From contig OU452198.1 in the NCBI GenBank assembly GCA_911728435.2, positions 16,216,001 through 16,280,000 of the forward strand: a DNA stretch of 64,000 nucleotides. Reading direction: 5' to 3'. Source of the DNA: Apoderus coryli. Its lineage: Eukaryota > Arthropoda > Insecta > Coleoptera > Attelabidae. Of this stretch, positions 47,719 through 59,929 are shown piece by piece. The position numbers and the translations under genes are program-made. Each line of letters opens with the position of its first letter. Within the stretch, counting starts at the first letter, position 1. The notes under the pieces are model-generated. The model was given only the letters and a program-made list of their open reading frames with translations, was not told where the DNA came from and did not search any database.

Positions 47719-48815
47719 CAGTGGCGGCTGGTCGGGGTAGGCAAGGTAGGCACCGCCTACCTTTAAAACTTCGCCCTAAATTAAATACTCAATTTATTAT
47801 TATTGACTCCATAATTTAAAAAAAAATATTGATTTCATTTTCTACCTTAAACCTTTAAAACATCCCCTTTAATTCAATAATTTTCTGTCGATATAACATA
47901 ACTACTGCAAAATAGGTTTACCGCTGGGGCTATAACCCACTACCGAGACTTCGCATTTTTACAGGCAACTGTTATCGTCGCCTACACCGTATACTCGTAT
48001 ACAGTGTATACACATATACCTATGTACATATCAAAAGTTTTGCGCCACCGGTCACCGGGTAATAGTATGTACTACCAAATACAGCCTAAAATACATGTAT
48101 TTTGCTCAAAATGTTTGTGCTTTTTCTTGAATATATTTAAATAAATATACAGAAAGAACTGGTGGTGATTGAGAACTTTTATATAATATCTATTGAAATA
48201 ATATGTGTTCTATTGCGTAGGAACGTGTTTACGTTGAGTGTAGGCACCTACCCCGGCCGCCTTCTATCTATTGTAGATAGGTAGGATACTATTTGCACGA
48301 ATTTCGATTTGTACGTTAGGTATTTTTGTTTACTGTTTTTTACATTACGTTTGAACTATTTGTTCGTTTGTTGTTTAAATACTAGTGCCATTGATTAAAA
48401 AGTGTATGTATTTAATTATTTAATAATAATAGTAATAATATTTTGCCTAGTACGAGTAAAGATTAGTGGTTGTGCTGCACAACTTGTTGCGGTAGCGGTG
48501 AGCAGTAATTAGGTAGTAATATTAATGTTTATTCAATACAAATAATTTTGTATTTTATTTGTATTTGATTATGTATTGGATTTCGTAGAGTAGTGAATTG
48601 GACACAATTTTTAAAAATAAAAAAAAAAAAGATTTACCTTACGAAACTCGTATTTTAACGTGTTCTTTTTTACCTTGACAATTTTCTACTTTTCATCTAA
48701 GGCGCTTGACGTTGACAATTGACAATCTAAAAAAATTTCGCCAGCGGGGCCTTTTTCTTCAAATCCGTTTTTTACTTAGTGCCTACCCAATAAAACTACC
48801 CTCGAGCAGCCACTG
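47719..48815. mobile_element. hAT-like non-autonomous element
   Basis: Termini CAGTGGCGGCTGGTCGGGGT at 47719 and GAGCAGCCACTG ending at 48815 form a short imperfect TIR of the CAGTGGCGGCT type found in hAT elements. It interrupts the tRNA-containing repeat, and the uninterrupted sequence is at 7690-7712. The site is a CA/GACA repeat, so the expected 8-bp duplication cannot be verified. No transposase is found; a further GGTAGGCACC motif near 48243 suggests an internal repeat of the end. Confidence 0.6.
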
Positions 48816-50065
48816 ACACACCGACAGACAGACTTCCATCTGGAAATGGTCTTAATCGTCTCAGGGAACTTCAAAATGCTTATATCCGTCTTTATCTCAT
48901 TTTTTTTTAGTGCGTGTACAATACTTTCCCTATGTCGGGAAAGTAACAAATATAGTTCCTCATTATTTTAGTGTAAGATGGAATTCTAAGCGTTGATGAA
49001 TATTGACGTACGCAAATATAGCAAAGAATTTGAAGCGAATATATTAAATTAAATACCTATTTATCGATTAAGTAGCTTGTAAAATCAAACTAGTACAGCG
49101 CCAATCTGTATCATAATATTAAATCAAATAAATAATCAGCGATGTTTTGGCTCGCCTATTATATGTATTTATTATGGTTCCAATGTTTTTGGCAGTAGTT
49201 GAAATTTTCTGTAACTGGAGCAAATAAACCAAAGCATATTATATTATCACATTAATTTCAAAGGCCGTCTATAAATCTATTTGTGTAGAAATAAAACAAC
49301 TAGATACGAACTAGTCTAATCAATTATTATTTCACAAAATTAGAAATGCTGTACTTAAGCGAAACACATTCTTCGGAAAATTTTGACTGATTATCATGCA
49401 TTTGATTTTAGCGAAAGTGTGTTATATACACGATGCCAGATTGTGAGCTAGCTAAACAAAAAAATATTGTATAAGTATTGAATTAAATAGTTCTCTACAC
49501 ATTAAATACGAGGGGGCCTTTTTAATTCCACGGAATAGGGAAATCTGATAAAAATAAACTAATAAAAATAATTATTCAACAACTAAAATATATATTTTAT
49601 ATCCTATCCTTTTCTTAAAGGATCTAGCATTTCAGCAGGCACGGTTTCGGTGTTCCATATTTTGGTTATTAGAACATGAGAATGTTCCAATATCACTGGT
49701 CCTCCTTCTTTAAAAAGCTCAGGAGATATGCCATCATTAACTTTGTTAATCATACAAGTGTTTGCAACCATGTGGTATTCATAAAGTAGCTACTGTAACT
49801 TTAGTTTTTTATTATTTTTGTTTTGCAATATACACAAGGCATAACTTGAAAGCTTTTTGGAAGGTGTGCTGCTTGTTCATATTGTAATGTAGGAGATAAA
49901 TATTTAGCAAAAATACAAATACAAAAATAATGTTTTAACAAATAAAGAAATACGAATACAAAACAAAAATTATAAAAATAAAAATACCATAATAATTATT
50001 ACAACATTTACGGTTTACGACAGTCTATGCTAACTATAATAGCCTTTTTAGCTCTCTTTATCATA

Positions 50066-50452
50066 CGAGGGTTGCCTTTTATATTTCGGGATTAGAGAAC
50101 AAAAACAAATATTAACCATCGAAAATCCCTTTATTGTTTTTCAAAATATTCCCCTTCGAAGCACCGCGATGGTATTTTTTGAGTATTTCTTTCGACCAAT
50201 CGACACGAACAAATTGTGTGGGATCCAACGCGAACAAATTTTTATGCAATATTATAGGTCACATGACAATCTTACAATATCAGTTCGCGCACAGCATCAA
50301 TGGTTTTCGGAACAACAACTGATTTTGGACGACCTTTACGAAATTCGCCTTGGAGTGAACTACGACCACGATTGAATTCACCATACCATCGATAAACACT
50401 AGTCCTTGATGGAGCTTCATCTCCAAAAATTGAATTAAGTTCATCCATATTA
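50066..50452 (-). mobile_element. Deleted mariner, copy 3 (carries the empty site for the hammerhead insertion)
   Basis: It starts CGAGGGTTGCCTTTTATATT after TA at 50064-50065. It follows copy 2 for about 90 bases (including the single ACAAAAACAAATATT at 50099-50113) and then jumps into the middle of the transposase region (CTTCGAAGCACCGCGATGG). It continues to the HTH region and is cut by the LTR fragment at 50453. It is an internally deleted derivative. Confidence 0.85.
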
Positions 50453-50890
50453 AAGAATATTAAAATGTCCCCTACGCTTAGAGATAAATAAATACATCCG
50501 GCAACACCGCGTTGGCTATACTATTGTAATCACATTTAATCGTTCTCAAAAGCTCGTGACTCAAAATAACCAGAGGCGACTCTGTACAGATTTAATAGGC
50601 TATACCTCGTCCGGGGCAGCGCTGTGTTAATTTGGTAGAATGTGCCTCGCTTACAGTATAGATCTGGAATGGACGTACGCGCGCCAGAATGTTATAGAAC
50701 ACACGACTATTTACTGGAAGCGTTCGAGAAAGGAGAAAAACCATACAAATATCCAACGTATAAGAGGGAGAGACAATCAGTCATGAAGTGAAAAGTGAAT
50801 AGTTGAGAATAGTGTTGTCACATATAAATTATAGTGAAATAAATAGTCAAAATAAATATAGTCATATTAGTTCGCTATTTTTACATGCAA
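50453..50890 (+). mobile_element. LTR-like fragment related to 5044-7393
   Basis: GAATATTAAAATGTCCCCTACG and the following GATAAATAAATACATCCGGC match the end of the 5-kb LTR-like element in reverse orientation. The stretch 50790-50872 matches 5160-5260. The far end is truncated. It lacks the jockey insertion and so shows the uninterrupted middle. Confidence 0.65.
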
Positions 50891-51056
50891 GAGCTTATGT
50901 CCTCAGTAACTGCATTTAGAAGTGAATTTTATGGCATTGCGCAGTGTCAACCCTGCGTATTATGTATACGGCATCAATGTCAATTCTGATTGGTTAGGCT
51001 AGGCATCTCTACACATATTTATTAAGTTTTTCATTAACGTAATATATTTTTTACAG

Positions 51057-51276
51057 CTCAGCGAAATGACGGCTGATTTGGCTGAAGAACATTCCACCGC
51101 AACTTTGGCAGCAGAACGTTTAGATGCCGAAACATCTGAACGGTTACGTTTAGAACGTGAATTATCTGAAACTCAACATAAGAACAAGGAACTTCAACAG
51201 GCTTCAGAACGGCTGGAAATGGAACTGATCTATGCGAGATCAGATTTGAATGGAATATCGGAAGAAGATGAAGAAG
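51057..51276 (+). CDS. Myosin XVIII exon 3 of the window (coiled coil)
   Basis: Exon of 220 bases, entering in phase 0 after TTTTTTACAG and leaving one base of a split Gly codon before GTAAGT at 51277. The peptide starts LSEMTADLAEEHSTATLAAE and continues through charged heptads (ERLRLERELSE) to an acidic end (NGISEEDEEG). It matches the family's tail, where a LxAETxERLRxExE segment precedes an acidic break. This is the first exon shared by the full-length form and the possible headless form. Confidence 0.9.
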
Positions 51277-53223
51277 GTAAGTAAAATTCTTATATTAATT
51301 TTCAAAATTAGAGAAATACCTACTTTAGTAATTATTCAAAGCCAGTCCTGTAATACTTACCACGTGGGTACTTAGTAAGTGGATCAATATCACAGAATAG
51401 TATTCCACCTCTGATTATGTTCCAACCCCTACAAAAAATTAGCACATCATTACTAAACATACGGATTTTTCGTTTTTGGGTAAAATCCAGCAATTTCTGC
51501 AGTTCATGAAAATCAACATTTGATCCCTTTCTTTATTATATACGTCATGATTCAGCGATATTGATGTTAGACAAGATGACAGCTGCTTATGTCTAATAGT
51601 TACTTGGTTCTTGTTTAGAGTTGCTGTACTCCTTTTTCACATAAGGATGGTTTGACGGTGTTTGAAGGTACTTGGTGAATATGCTGAAGATGAATTTGGA
51701 CTTCAGTTCGTTAACTTTAAGCCATCGGAACGACGGACGTATGAGCGAGAGCGCTGTCAGGTTTTTGTCTTTGCCAAATGTCGTTCTACGTCCTTCGAAC
51801 ATTCCAATAGTTTGTTAGTAGTTAGTATTGAGCTTTTACCCTTCTGAAGGTAATGAATGAAGGTTTCTTTGGAGATAGTTTACATGATCCGATGCATTGC
51901 TTTGTCTGTTATTTAATTTTAGGACTTTAAAGGTGAACCGAGTTTCATCCACATAAATCTATGCAAAAATTCACTGTAATTTCGCAGAATGCCAGATTTT
52001 TGATTGCAACAGTCTTTCGATGCAACTTTTTATCGAGCGTTAACAAACGTGGCAACCACCTGGCACAGAAGTTATTTTTAATATGCAGCACTCCTCATAT
52101 TCATATTATTTAGGACCCCTGGATTTCTAAATGCTAAACAGTTACCGTGGTGTGAATCGTTATATGCTTTAAGACACACGTATAAACATTAGGTTGAGTG
52201 TTATGTCATAGATTTAATAGACCCGATGCGTAAGCAAACGAGCGCGCCTGTTTCAATTCTTTTTGAAACCACGCCTACCGAGAAAGTGCCAGCTCCGATA
52301 GCTTGGTTCATGCTAGGTATAAAGCTGTCGACTATAGTAAGTGCAGAGGTATCTGTAGTGCGGTTTATTATATTGTAGTTTGTGATTATATTCTTATTTT
52401 AAAAAAGATTTAGACCTTATTGGAAATAAGATAAATTGTAAATCTAAAGAAAACGAGAAATATAATATAACAAATAGTAACAATAATACCAACAGTGATC
52501 TAGATGGGTCGCTAATATTTATCTCAATATAATTTAATCATAAAGTATCCAGTTCAAAAATAATTGTGAAGCCAATATTCTCTGTTATTGGCACAGTTTA
52601 TACGGTTGGTTCTCATCGTGTCGGTACCTCTCATCTTCATGTCTTCAAAGCAATTCGCCGACCGCATTGTTATAGTGTAGTATTTTATAGTATATATAGA
52701 TATAGTATAACATAGTCAGCGTCTAGTGGGGCTTCGTATAGTATTTATTATTCTATCTTATTGTGTAGTAAACAAAAACATATTTTTAATATGATGATAT
52801 TTTTGTTTGTGTATACATATTTTAGTGTTACTAAAAATATTAATTAAGAAAGTGAATTTGTTTAGAAAACTGGTGCTTGTAATTCAATTTGAGTCGTGCT
52901 ATTAGCCAGTGAAGTAGTTGTTTTGCGACAACATTTTCTAAAGCGAGGACAGGTTCATTCACGTTCTTAATTTCTATACAAATATAGTTTTTACTAACAT
53001 TAAAACATATAATAACATATTAATTTTAAGCCTCCACTGTTTTGTATTGATAAATAATATAATAATCTATTAGTGCGGACAATCTTTTTTCTAAATGCAT
53101 TGGCGTGGGCAACACAAGTATGTCAAATCGAGTTTGTATCACTGGTTTGTGCTTACTTACGCATCTGGTCTGTGGTTATGTTATGATATAAAGAAAATAT
53201 AAAAATCTGGTGTTTATTTTCAG
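51277..53223. other. Intron between exons 3 and 4
   Basis: 2-kb intron with GTAAGT donor and CAG acceptor. It contains a degenerate minus-strand mariner (51590-52090, listed separately). The rest, including 52185-53220, shows no recognisable element. Confidence 0.7.
51590..52090 (-). pseudogene. Very degenerate mariner transposase remnant
   Basis: Minus-strand frames around 51900-52080 read (L)CARWLPRLLTLDKK, HRKTVAIKNLAF, then a decayed stretch with SPKIK and QTKQCIG, and PKK. These correspond to the ARWVPRLLT, catalytic-block and PETKxQSKQW regions of a cecropia/irritans-type mariner. Further frames at 51593-51802 have a weak match to the second catalytic region. No termini are visible. 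It is old. Confidence 0.6.
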
Positions 53224-53360
53224 GTGAGGGAGATGGAGTTTATAAACAAAGATATGAAAGAGCTGTGCGAGAATTAGAATTTACCAAACGACGATTACAA
53301 CAACAACATGAAGATGATTTGGAGCAATTGGTTGGTTTAAAAAAGCAGTTAGAGAAAAAA
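53224..53360 (+). CDS. Myosin XVIII exon 4 of the window (coiled coil)
   Basis: 137-base exon. Its first two bases complete a Gly codon with exon 3, giving EGDGVYKQRYERAVRELEF, then TKRRLQQQHEDDLEQL and LKKQLEKK, and a GTATGT donor at 53361 in phase 0. The YERAVRExxFTKxRLQQ string is characteristic of class XVIII tails. Confidence 0.92.
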
Positions 53361-54265
53361 GTATGTATTGCTCTTGTTGCGAATAGTAATTCTCTGTTTA
53401 AGTTATTAGTTTGTTATCAAAAAATAAGGCTATAGTTTCTGTCATCATCAGTCATTAGGAACTAAACTGTGAAGAAAATTGTCTTTCATATTATTGGTGT
53501 AAAACAATAAAATACCCCACTATCAGTCTTAAATCTACTTAAAAAAGTTTGAGTTGCATTGAAAGTTGAATATACGAAAAATTCAAAGTTAAACAAAGAA
53601 GTAAACTAATAATAGCTTCGTTCGCGGCCACGATTCTGAATTGGTTCTAGTTCTCTACGCTTGCGCAATTTATAAAGACAATGATAAGGGTTTTAGACAG
53701 TGTCAGTGACTACAAAGAAGAGGACATCCAAGAAAGGGTATAATAGGGGATGAAGGTTTTTATTTTTTCAGGTAGATAGATCTGAGTATTATAAATAAAA
53801 ATTACAATGTGCTGCAAATCGCTGCGCAAGGTCTTCTGTCATTATTTAAATGTTCACGATATTCTTCTTCACTAAATTGCAGGACAGTATCTTCACAATA
53901 GGGATAATATTTGAATGAACTGGACTGAACAGTGGTTAAAGATTGAACACGTCAACATAAAAATTGAAAATATAACTCAAATTTCCTCAAATGTCTAACT
54001 TTTATTAACAACTGTTGCACGACGACAACAGAACATACAACGTAAAATTAAAAAGACGGGCATCTGTTTTCTTTCTAAGACTACTCCTACCACAAACATC
54101 AACATAAATATCACAATTTTGATTTAAATAACGATCTACAAAAGTTTATTTATCGAATTGATACGCCGCCCGTGAAAAATCAAGAGCGAGAAACAAATAC
54201 ATAGAATCGAACCTTACCTGTTAGCCTATCATTAGGTCTAATCTGGTTTGGAAGTTGGAATCGTT

Positions 54266-55123
54266 CTAGGAAAGCATGCATGCATTATATAGAACAATCA
54301 AAGCGCTAACATTCCCACAGTTTCTAGTATTTCTAATTATAAATCCGTAGATCTTACTGGCCTCGGCTGTCTTTGTCAAAATGTGATCCACAAAACTAAG
54401 CTTTGAATGAAATACAACACCAAGGTCAATCACCGACTTAGAAGACATTATGGTTGTGTCACCTACTTTATAGGAATATTGAATCTTCTGTTGCCTCCTC
54501 GTAAATGTCATGCTCTTGCATTTTGTCGGATGCACATGCAAGTGACACCAGTCCAACACACAATTCACATCACCTTGCATCTTATCACAATCGCTTGTAT
54601 TTGCAACTTTAATAAATATTTGTAAATCATCTGCAAACATTAACTTGCCACACTTAAGTCTACTATCCAGATCATTGATAAACAACAAGAATAATTGGGG
54701 TCCCAGGTTAGAACCCTGAGGAACACCAGAAAGCGAGAGATAAGCATGCGAGTCATGTCCATTGTATGATACAATCTGCTGTCTTTCACAAATATATGAT
54801 TTAAAAGGGATATTTAAGTTTGTGACAAAACCAAACTGGTCCAACTTGTGCAACAACACCCCATGATCCACCCTAGCATCAAACGCTTTCGCAAAGTCAT
54901 TATAGATCACATCCAAGTGACCGCCCTTGTCTATCATCTCCGATATACTCTGTGCCAACAAAATCAAATTACTAATTGTAGATTTCATTGACATGAAACT
55001 ATGATGAATCGGTGTAATCTTATCTCGGACAGACGATGCGATCAAACAACAAAACGTCAAAGATCCTACGGAAATTAGACACGATGGATATAGGTCTGTA
55101 GTTACCAACAATCGACTTGTCAC
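54266..55123 (-). pseudogene. Reverse transcriptase palm/thumb fragment, jockey-like
   Basis: Open frame of 285 codons: DVIYNDFAKAFDARVDHGVL (an extra residue in the usual AFDRVDH), LSGVPQGSNLGPQLFLLFIND, and the catalytic FADDLQIF near residue 170. The thumb follows, with VIDLGVVFHSKLSF, and the frame ends at the truncation point. A frameshift near 55030-55110 separates it from the fingers domain (55020-55226). Confidence 0.8.
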
Positions 55124-55510
55124 CGGACTTAAATACCGGCACTATCTTAGACTTCTTCCACTGATATGGAAAAACCTTTGTTTTTACTGCTAAATTATAG
55201 TTATGACATAAAGGAATTACAAGCACAGGAATGCAGTCCTTAACAACTAAAAAAGACGGTATACCATCAGGCCCAGCAGTTAATTTGTTTTTAGCTTGTT
55301 ACTAGCAGCAAAAATTTATTTGTCTGTAACAGACTGATATTCCAAAGAATCCGTATATACAGTCTCAAAGAAGTTTGCAAACGCATTTACTATATTTTGA
55401 GAATGAGACAGCTCTTTATCATTATAATTGATTACTCCCGGAATTCTCGAAGAATCTTCTCTCTGTAATGAAGTTTGCTCATAGTTCAAAGATTCCGAAT
55501 ATGATAGATA
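54266..55510 (-). mobile_element. Jockey-like retroposon remnant 3
   Basis: Minus-strand remnant truncated at both ends. Its 5' part (55265-55500) reads with stops as the linker before RT, including NAFANFFETVYTD. The fingers region is in the frame 55020-55226 (VPVFKSGDKSIVGNYRPISI). The palm is in the frame below. It belongs to the same broad family as the element at 14.4-15.8 kb. Confidence 0.75.
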
Positions 55511-56734
55511 TCAACAAAAATCTGATCAAAGTTGCTTCATGTGTGGAAAGAGTGCCAAAATATTAGAGATATTTTATAATAGGTAATGGTACTTTATTCT
55601 GCGGCTAATCTATTAACAAATTCTTTACAAGACTAAACATATATTTGTAGGTATATTATGTATATAGGTAACAAAGCAAAATCTACCTAGGTACCTCATT
55701 TTGCTAGATTACACACAGTTACTGCTTATGTTCGCTAGATTTAAATGAACAATTCAGAAACGATTTTTCATTTTTGTAGCTTTGGGATAAAATAGGTAGA
55801 TAATATTTCGAACAAATATTCACCCTCACGAGATGACCGAAATGAACTAAATGTATGCATATCAAATCCATAATTGAAATTACGTATTGGGATTATCTTA
55901 CTTTATTTGTAGTATTTAATAATAATGAGGTTAAGATTTATTTTACTAGTCAAATTATTTTCATGATTAGGACCCAAATAACATGTGTATGAATATACGT
56001 ATCTGTGGAAAATTATCCAAAAATAGTCTGAAATGAGTAGTTGCTCAAGACCAAGGATCGTTTTTGACAGTTCTAGAACCTTTCCGGAACAGGTCTGATT
56101 TAAACCAAAACTGGTGGTTCTAGAACTGTCCTAAATCAGTTCAACAAAACCTGAACACGTAAATTTAGACTGCCGCCACTTCTTACAGTTGTAGGACAGT
56201 AGTTCTGGTGCGAACCCGAATAAAGCTATTAGAAACGTAATTTAAGATCCCCTGTATATATTTAGTTTTACAGCAAAAAACTATATTTTAAGTGTTATGT
56301 AGCCGGGTCAAATTTCATTAACAAATTTAAAATACGGTTCTAAATATGATATTCTGACTGTAACAATAAATCATATGTTCTCTTATCATATTACCAGAAT
56401 ATTTATGTGATACCTAGATTACGCACATAGGTTCATGTAGTGTTAATAGTTTGCTCTCCAAAGTGAGACTATATTAAATGTCATATTTATGATTTTTTTT
56501 TTAAATACGTGTATATTCTTCAGAAATAGGTATTTTGGTATGTAAATTGTAATGTAAATAATGTAAAAAAATAGGTAGAATAGTTCCTGTATATTTAGTA
56601 AAATAGAATTCATTAAAAAAAGAAGTAACCAATTTTTCATTGATTAGGGTTATTATGCAAGCAAGCAAAATTAATTGATTTTATGTTTCGAATATTTAAA
56701 GAAATTTTTAACTTTAATTCCTGTATCCTAAATA

Positions 56735-58262
56735 AACTCCGGTTCAAAATTATCGCACCACTGACATTTTTCGCTTTAGTTTGATTATTTAAGGCAATAT
56801 TTGCGTTTATTTTAAGAAATCGTAGGTGGCTCATGTCAAGTTTTGAAGTGTTGCGACTATAATGAATTAATTTGGCTAAGAGAAAAACAATAATTACTTT
56901 GTTTACATCACTCCAGTTTGGTGCGTGTATTGTTTAAAATTGCTGTTTAAGGGATTGTCTTATTTTTTTATCACAAAATGTAGTTTCTTAGATCAATATT
57001 TAACCTATTCGCTAAAAAACATTTAAGCAATGATGAATGTGTAAGAGTTGCAACTTTGCTAGAAGCGGAGAAAAGTATGCGTTATGTGGGCAATTTGTTA
57101 GGTGTTCATCATTGAACAATTAGTCGAATGGTTAGAAGATTTAGGGATACTGGGTCTCACGTTAGAAGACGTGGTCAGGGCAGAAAGAAGGCCACAAGTC
57201 AAGTTGACGAGCGTTTTCTCCGACAACAGGTCTTAACGAATGGAACATCTACATGTAAAGAGCTAAGTAATCAACTCGCAAATGCTAGAAATGTCAGAAT
57301 TTCTGCTTCAGCCGTCAGGAGAAGACTAAAAGAAGCCGGATTGACTAGCAGAAAACCTGCCACTGCACCGTTGCTTACCGTAGAACACAGATCACGCAGA
57401 TTAAGATTCGCCAGAGATCATGTACATTGGACTATCGATGACTGGAAGAAAGTTTTATTCGCAGATGAAACCAGAGTTAGTCTAAAATCTCCAGACCTGG
57501 AGAAAGGTTTCATGATTGCATCATATCTTCAAGGGAACCATTTGGTGGTGGATCAAAAATGTTCTGGGTGGAATTTGTTTTGACGCACGCATAGAATTAG
57601 TCCCTGTTCGTCCGCGATCCATGAATGCAGAATTCTATCTAGAAAACATTATTCAAGACCATGTTATGCCGTTTGCGCCATTTATAGGGGATATATTCAT
57701 TTTTATGCAAGATAATGCAAGGCGTCACACCGTAAGACCTGTGTTAGATTACCTAAATGAGATTAATATTCAAATCTTAGAGTGGCCACCACGAAGTCTA
57801 GATTTGAATCAAATCGAGCACCTTTGGGATGTTCTGAAAAAATCAATTCGACGTCATGTACCTGCCCCAATCAACCTGCAAGAACTGGATCATGCTGTTC
57901 TGATAGAATGGGAAAACATCCCGCAAGAAACCATTCAGAACTTGGTAACAAGCTTACCCAGCCGAATGCAAGCGGTTATAAGTTATAAGAGCTCGAGGAG
58001 GTATTACGCGTTATTAGGGTTCATCATTTTGTTAATTGGGTTTTTCGTTTGTTAAAGTTAAAAGATTTTTCGGTTTTCAATTTTTTGTACCTTATCGCGT
58101 TAAATGTTGCTTAATTGTTAAAAATGTAAATTGAATAAGTCGTCCTCGATGTAATAATGTTTAATTACCCTTAATTAGACGTGGTTTATATCCACTAAAA
58201 ATTACAATAATACAAATATAATATCAATATTTGTAGTGGTGCGATAATTTTGACCAGGAGTT
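56735..58262 (+). mobile_element. Tc1-type transposon with both TIRs and TA duplication
   Basis: Left end AACTCCGGTTCAAAATTATC at 56735, right end GATAATTTTGACCAGGAGTT ending at 58262. The TIRs are about 28 bp with two differences (GGTTC against GGTC), and TA flanks both ends (56733-56734 and 58263-58264). The length of 1528 bp is normal for Tc1 elements. The single gene inside is broken. Confidence 0.92.
56978..58055 (+). pseudogene. Tc1-type transposase, broken by stops and frameshifts
   Basis: The original start was probably ATG at 56978, followed at once by TAG. A second in-frame stop (TGA) lies near 57110, inside the first HTH (LLGVHH-stop-TISRMVRRF). From 57128 the frame gives RRFRDTGSHVRRRGQGRKK (GRPR-like hook), the second HTH, and the first catalytic block WKKVLFADETRVSL. 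A frameshift lies between 57490 and 57545. Another, apparently a missing G, lies near 57568 within GGGSKMFWG-GI. The last frame has the second catalytic Asp in FMQDNARRHTV and the third as Asn/Asp-type LDLNQIEHLWDVLKK; the usual DE is replaced around LNQIEH, where E is kept. It is inactive. Confidence 0.88.
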
Positions 58263-59334
58263 TATAAGCATAGATTGGAAACTTCGTTATAATAATCTGT
58301 TTCTAAAACTCCTAGATTTGATGTTACGGCTATTAATTAATTATTTATATTTGGAAATAAAACTGTCTCATCCATCAAATTAATTTAATATAGAAGTAAC
58401 TCTCATCGATCTAGACATGTTTCTACTTTAGTCAAGATCATTATCATAGTATTCACAAATTCATAACTGAAGCTAGAAAATTACATTAAAATTAAGTTGT
58501 ACAATAATTATTAATATTGTGCGTCTTACCTTATTAGATGGAAGAAAAAATGATACCTACAAAATTATTCGACAGTCTACATACTAGGCTAAAAGGCACA
58601 CATTAAAATTAGGTTTATTAATTTAAAAACAATTTATTTTTCCAACAGCCGATTTTTTCTCATAGAAAAAGTCAAAACATAATAAGAACTAAAACCTTAA
58701 TGAACAAATCAAATTCAATAGCTTTCCATTTCACAACACCTTGAAATTCGTATAAAAATAAGCTCGAAAAGTTAATAATTTTAACCAGCTAAAGTAAAAC
58801 TGATACAAACCATTGGTAACATTACTACTTGCCTTTGCCTACCATCGTCTGACATTTACCTGAAAAATAACAACCAAACTAAGGTCGAAGTATGTCTAGT
58901 TTGATGAGCTTTATTTCCAAATTAAATTAACTTTGGTGGACTTAACCACGTTATATTTCGACATTGATTGAGTCATCCGCTGTATTATGAGCTATTTCAT
59001 TAACATTATTTTTTATAATTTCTTTATTTATTTGTTTATTCATTTAGTTGTCGAAAGCGAACTAATTTGGATTGCAAGGAACCCTAAACGCTTACTCAGG
59101 TGATTAGGTAACCAACCTGACAGACGATGATGACACACATCTCTGAATTTAGTCCACCGGATCAATCTCCTTTATGTGGGCCTTCAGTTTTGCGCGCTCT
59201 TTTTCAGTTATTGAGCCATCATACGTTCGCCAGTCTTCAAATTTTCAAGGAGCACTTACTTGGCAATCGTTATAATAATAAATTTGTGTATTCGTGAATG
59301 AGTTTGTTACAACAATTATTTTTTCTTTTTTTAG

Positions 59335-59929
59335 TTAGCGGATGCTTACGAAGAAGTTGAAGAACAACGTCAAGTAGTTGGTCAATGGAAACGTAAGGTG
59401 CAAAAATTGAATGGTGAAATGAACGATCTAAAGCACCTACTAGAAGAACAGAGTAGCCGAAATAATCTTTTAGAGAAAAAACAACGTAAAAATGATTCGG
59501 AAACTTCACTACTCCATGATGAATTCAAGAAGGAACGACAAGCGAAAGATCGTTTGGCACGTGAGAAAGAAATTATCATAGCCGAGAAATATGCATTGGA
59601 GAGTAATTTAGCTGATACTCGTTTAGAGTTAGAACTAAAAGATGAGCGATTAGCTGCATTACAGAGGGAGTTCGATGAAGTGACGTGTGGTGGAAAAACT
59701 GAAGAAGAAGTTACAATATTGCGAAAACAAAAAATTGACTGTGAGCGGCGACTTCAAGATCAAGAAGAAGAATTGGACGAATTGGCGGGGCAAGTACAGT
59801 TATTAGAACAAGCTAAATTACGGTTGGAAATGACACTGGAAAGCATGAGGAAAGAGGCAAAGAAACAGGCCCAAATTGCTGAAGAGGAATTAGAAGATGT
59901 TAGATGTGGAACTCAGAAAAAAGTTAAAG
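59335..59929 (+). CDS. Myosin XVIII exon 5 of the window (main coiled-coil exon)
   Basis: 595-base exon after TTTTTTTAG, entering in phase 0 and leaving one base of an Ala codon before GTAATT at 59930. It encodes about 198 residues of near-continuous coiled coil. It opens with LADAYEEVEEQRQVVGQWKR, passes through LLEKKQRKNDSE, and has the conserved RLQDQEEELDELAGQ followed by LEQAKLRLEMTLE. It ends near CGTQKKVK. The QEEELDExAGxxxxLEQAKLRLEM block is a hallmark of this family's tail. Confidence 0.93.

Larger units (their letters stand above)
27721..51056. other. 23-kb myosin XVIII intron with elements and an internal alternative exon
   Basis: GTAAGT donor and TTTTTTACAG acceptor. Parts in which I see nothing nameable are 27721-28216, 29650-30384, 32000-33790, 33815-34080, 34290-35387, 36660-37490, 38213-40342, 42950-43329, 44131-44520, 46714-47235 and 48961-50065. 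The stretch 32880-33600 is rich in TAGGTA/TACCTA repeats. The stretch from 38710 starts with GCGTTTGCCCGCGACC, a phrase common at the ends of insect retroposons, but nothing further could be assigned. Confidence 0.6.
53361..59334. other. Intron between exons 4 and 5
   Basis: 6-kb intron. It contains a jockey-like retroposon remnant (54266-55510) and a Tc1 element (56735-58262), listed separately. The parts 53361-54240, 55520-56730 and 58265-59334 show nothing recognisable; a short inverted pair around GTTCTAGAAC lies at about 56070-56130. Confidence 0.7.

Noticed and set aside
53431..53445. A further CTGATGA (minus) as a hammerhead core
   Set aside because: The following sequence leaves no room for a stem II before GAAAC, and no GUC/stem I partner is present.
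57782..57988. Second frame inside the Tc1 transposase
   Set aside because: Overlaps the conserved third catalytic region in another frame; codon content is not protein-like.
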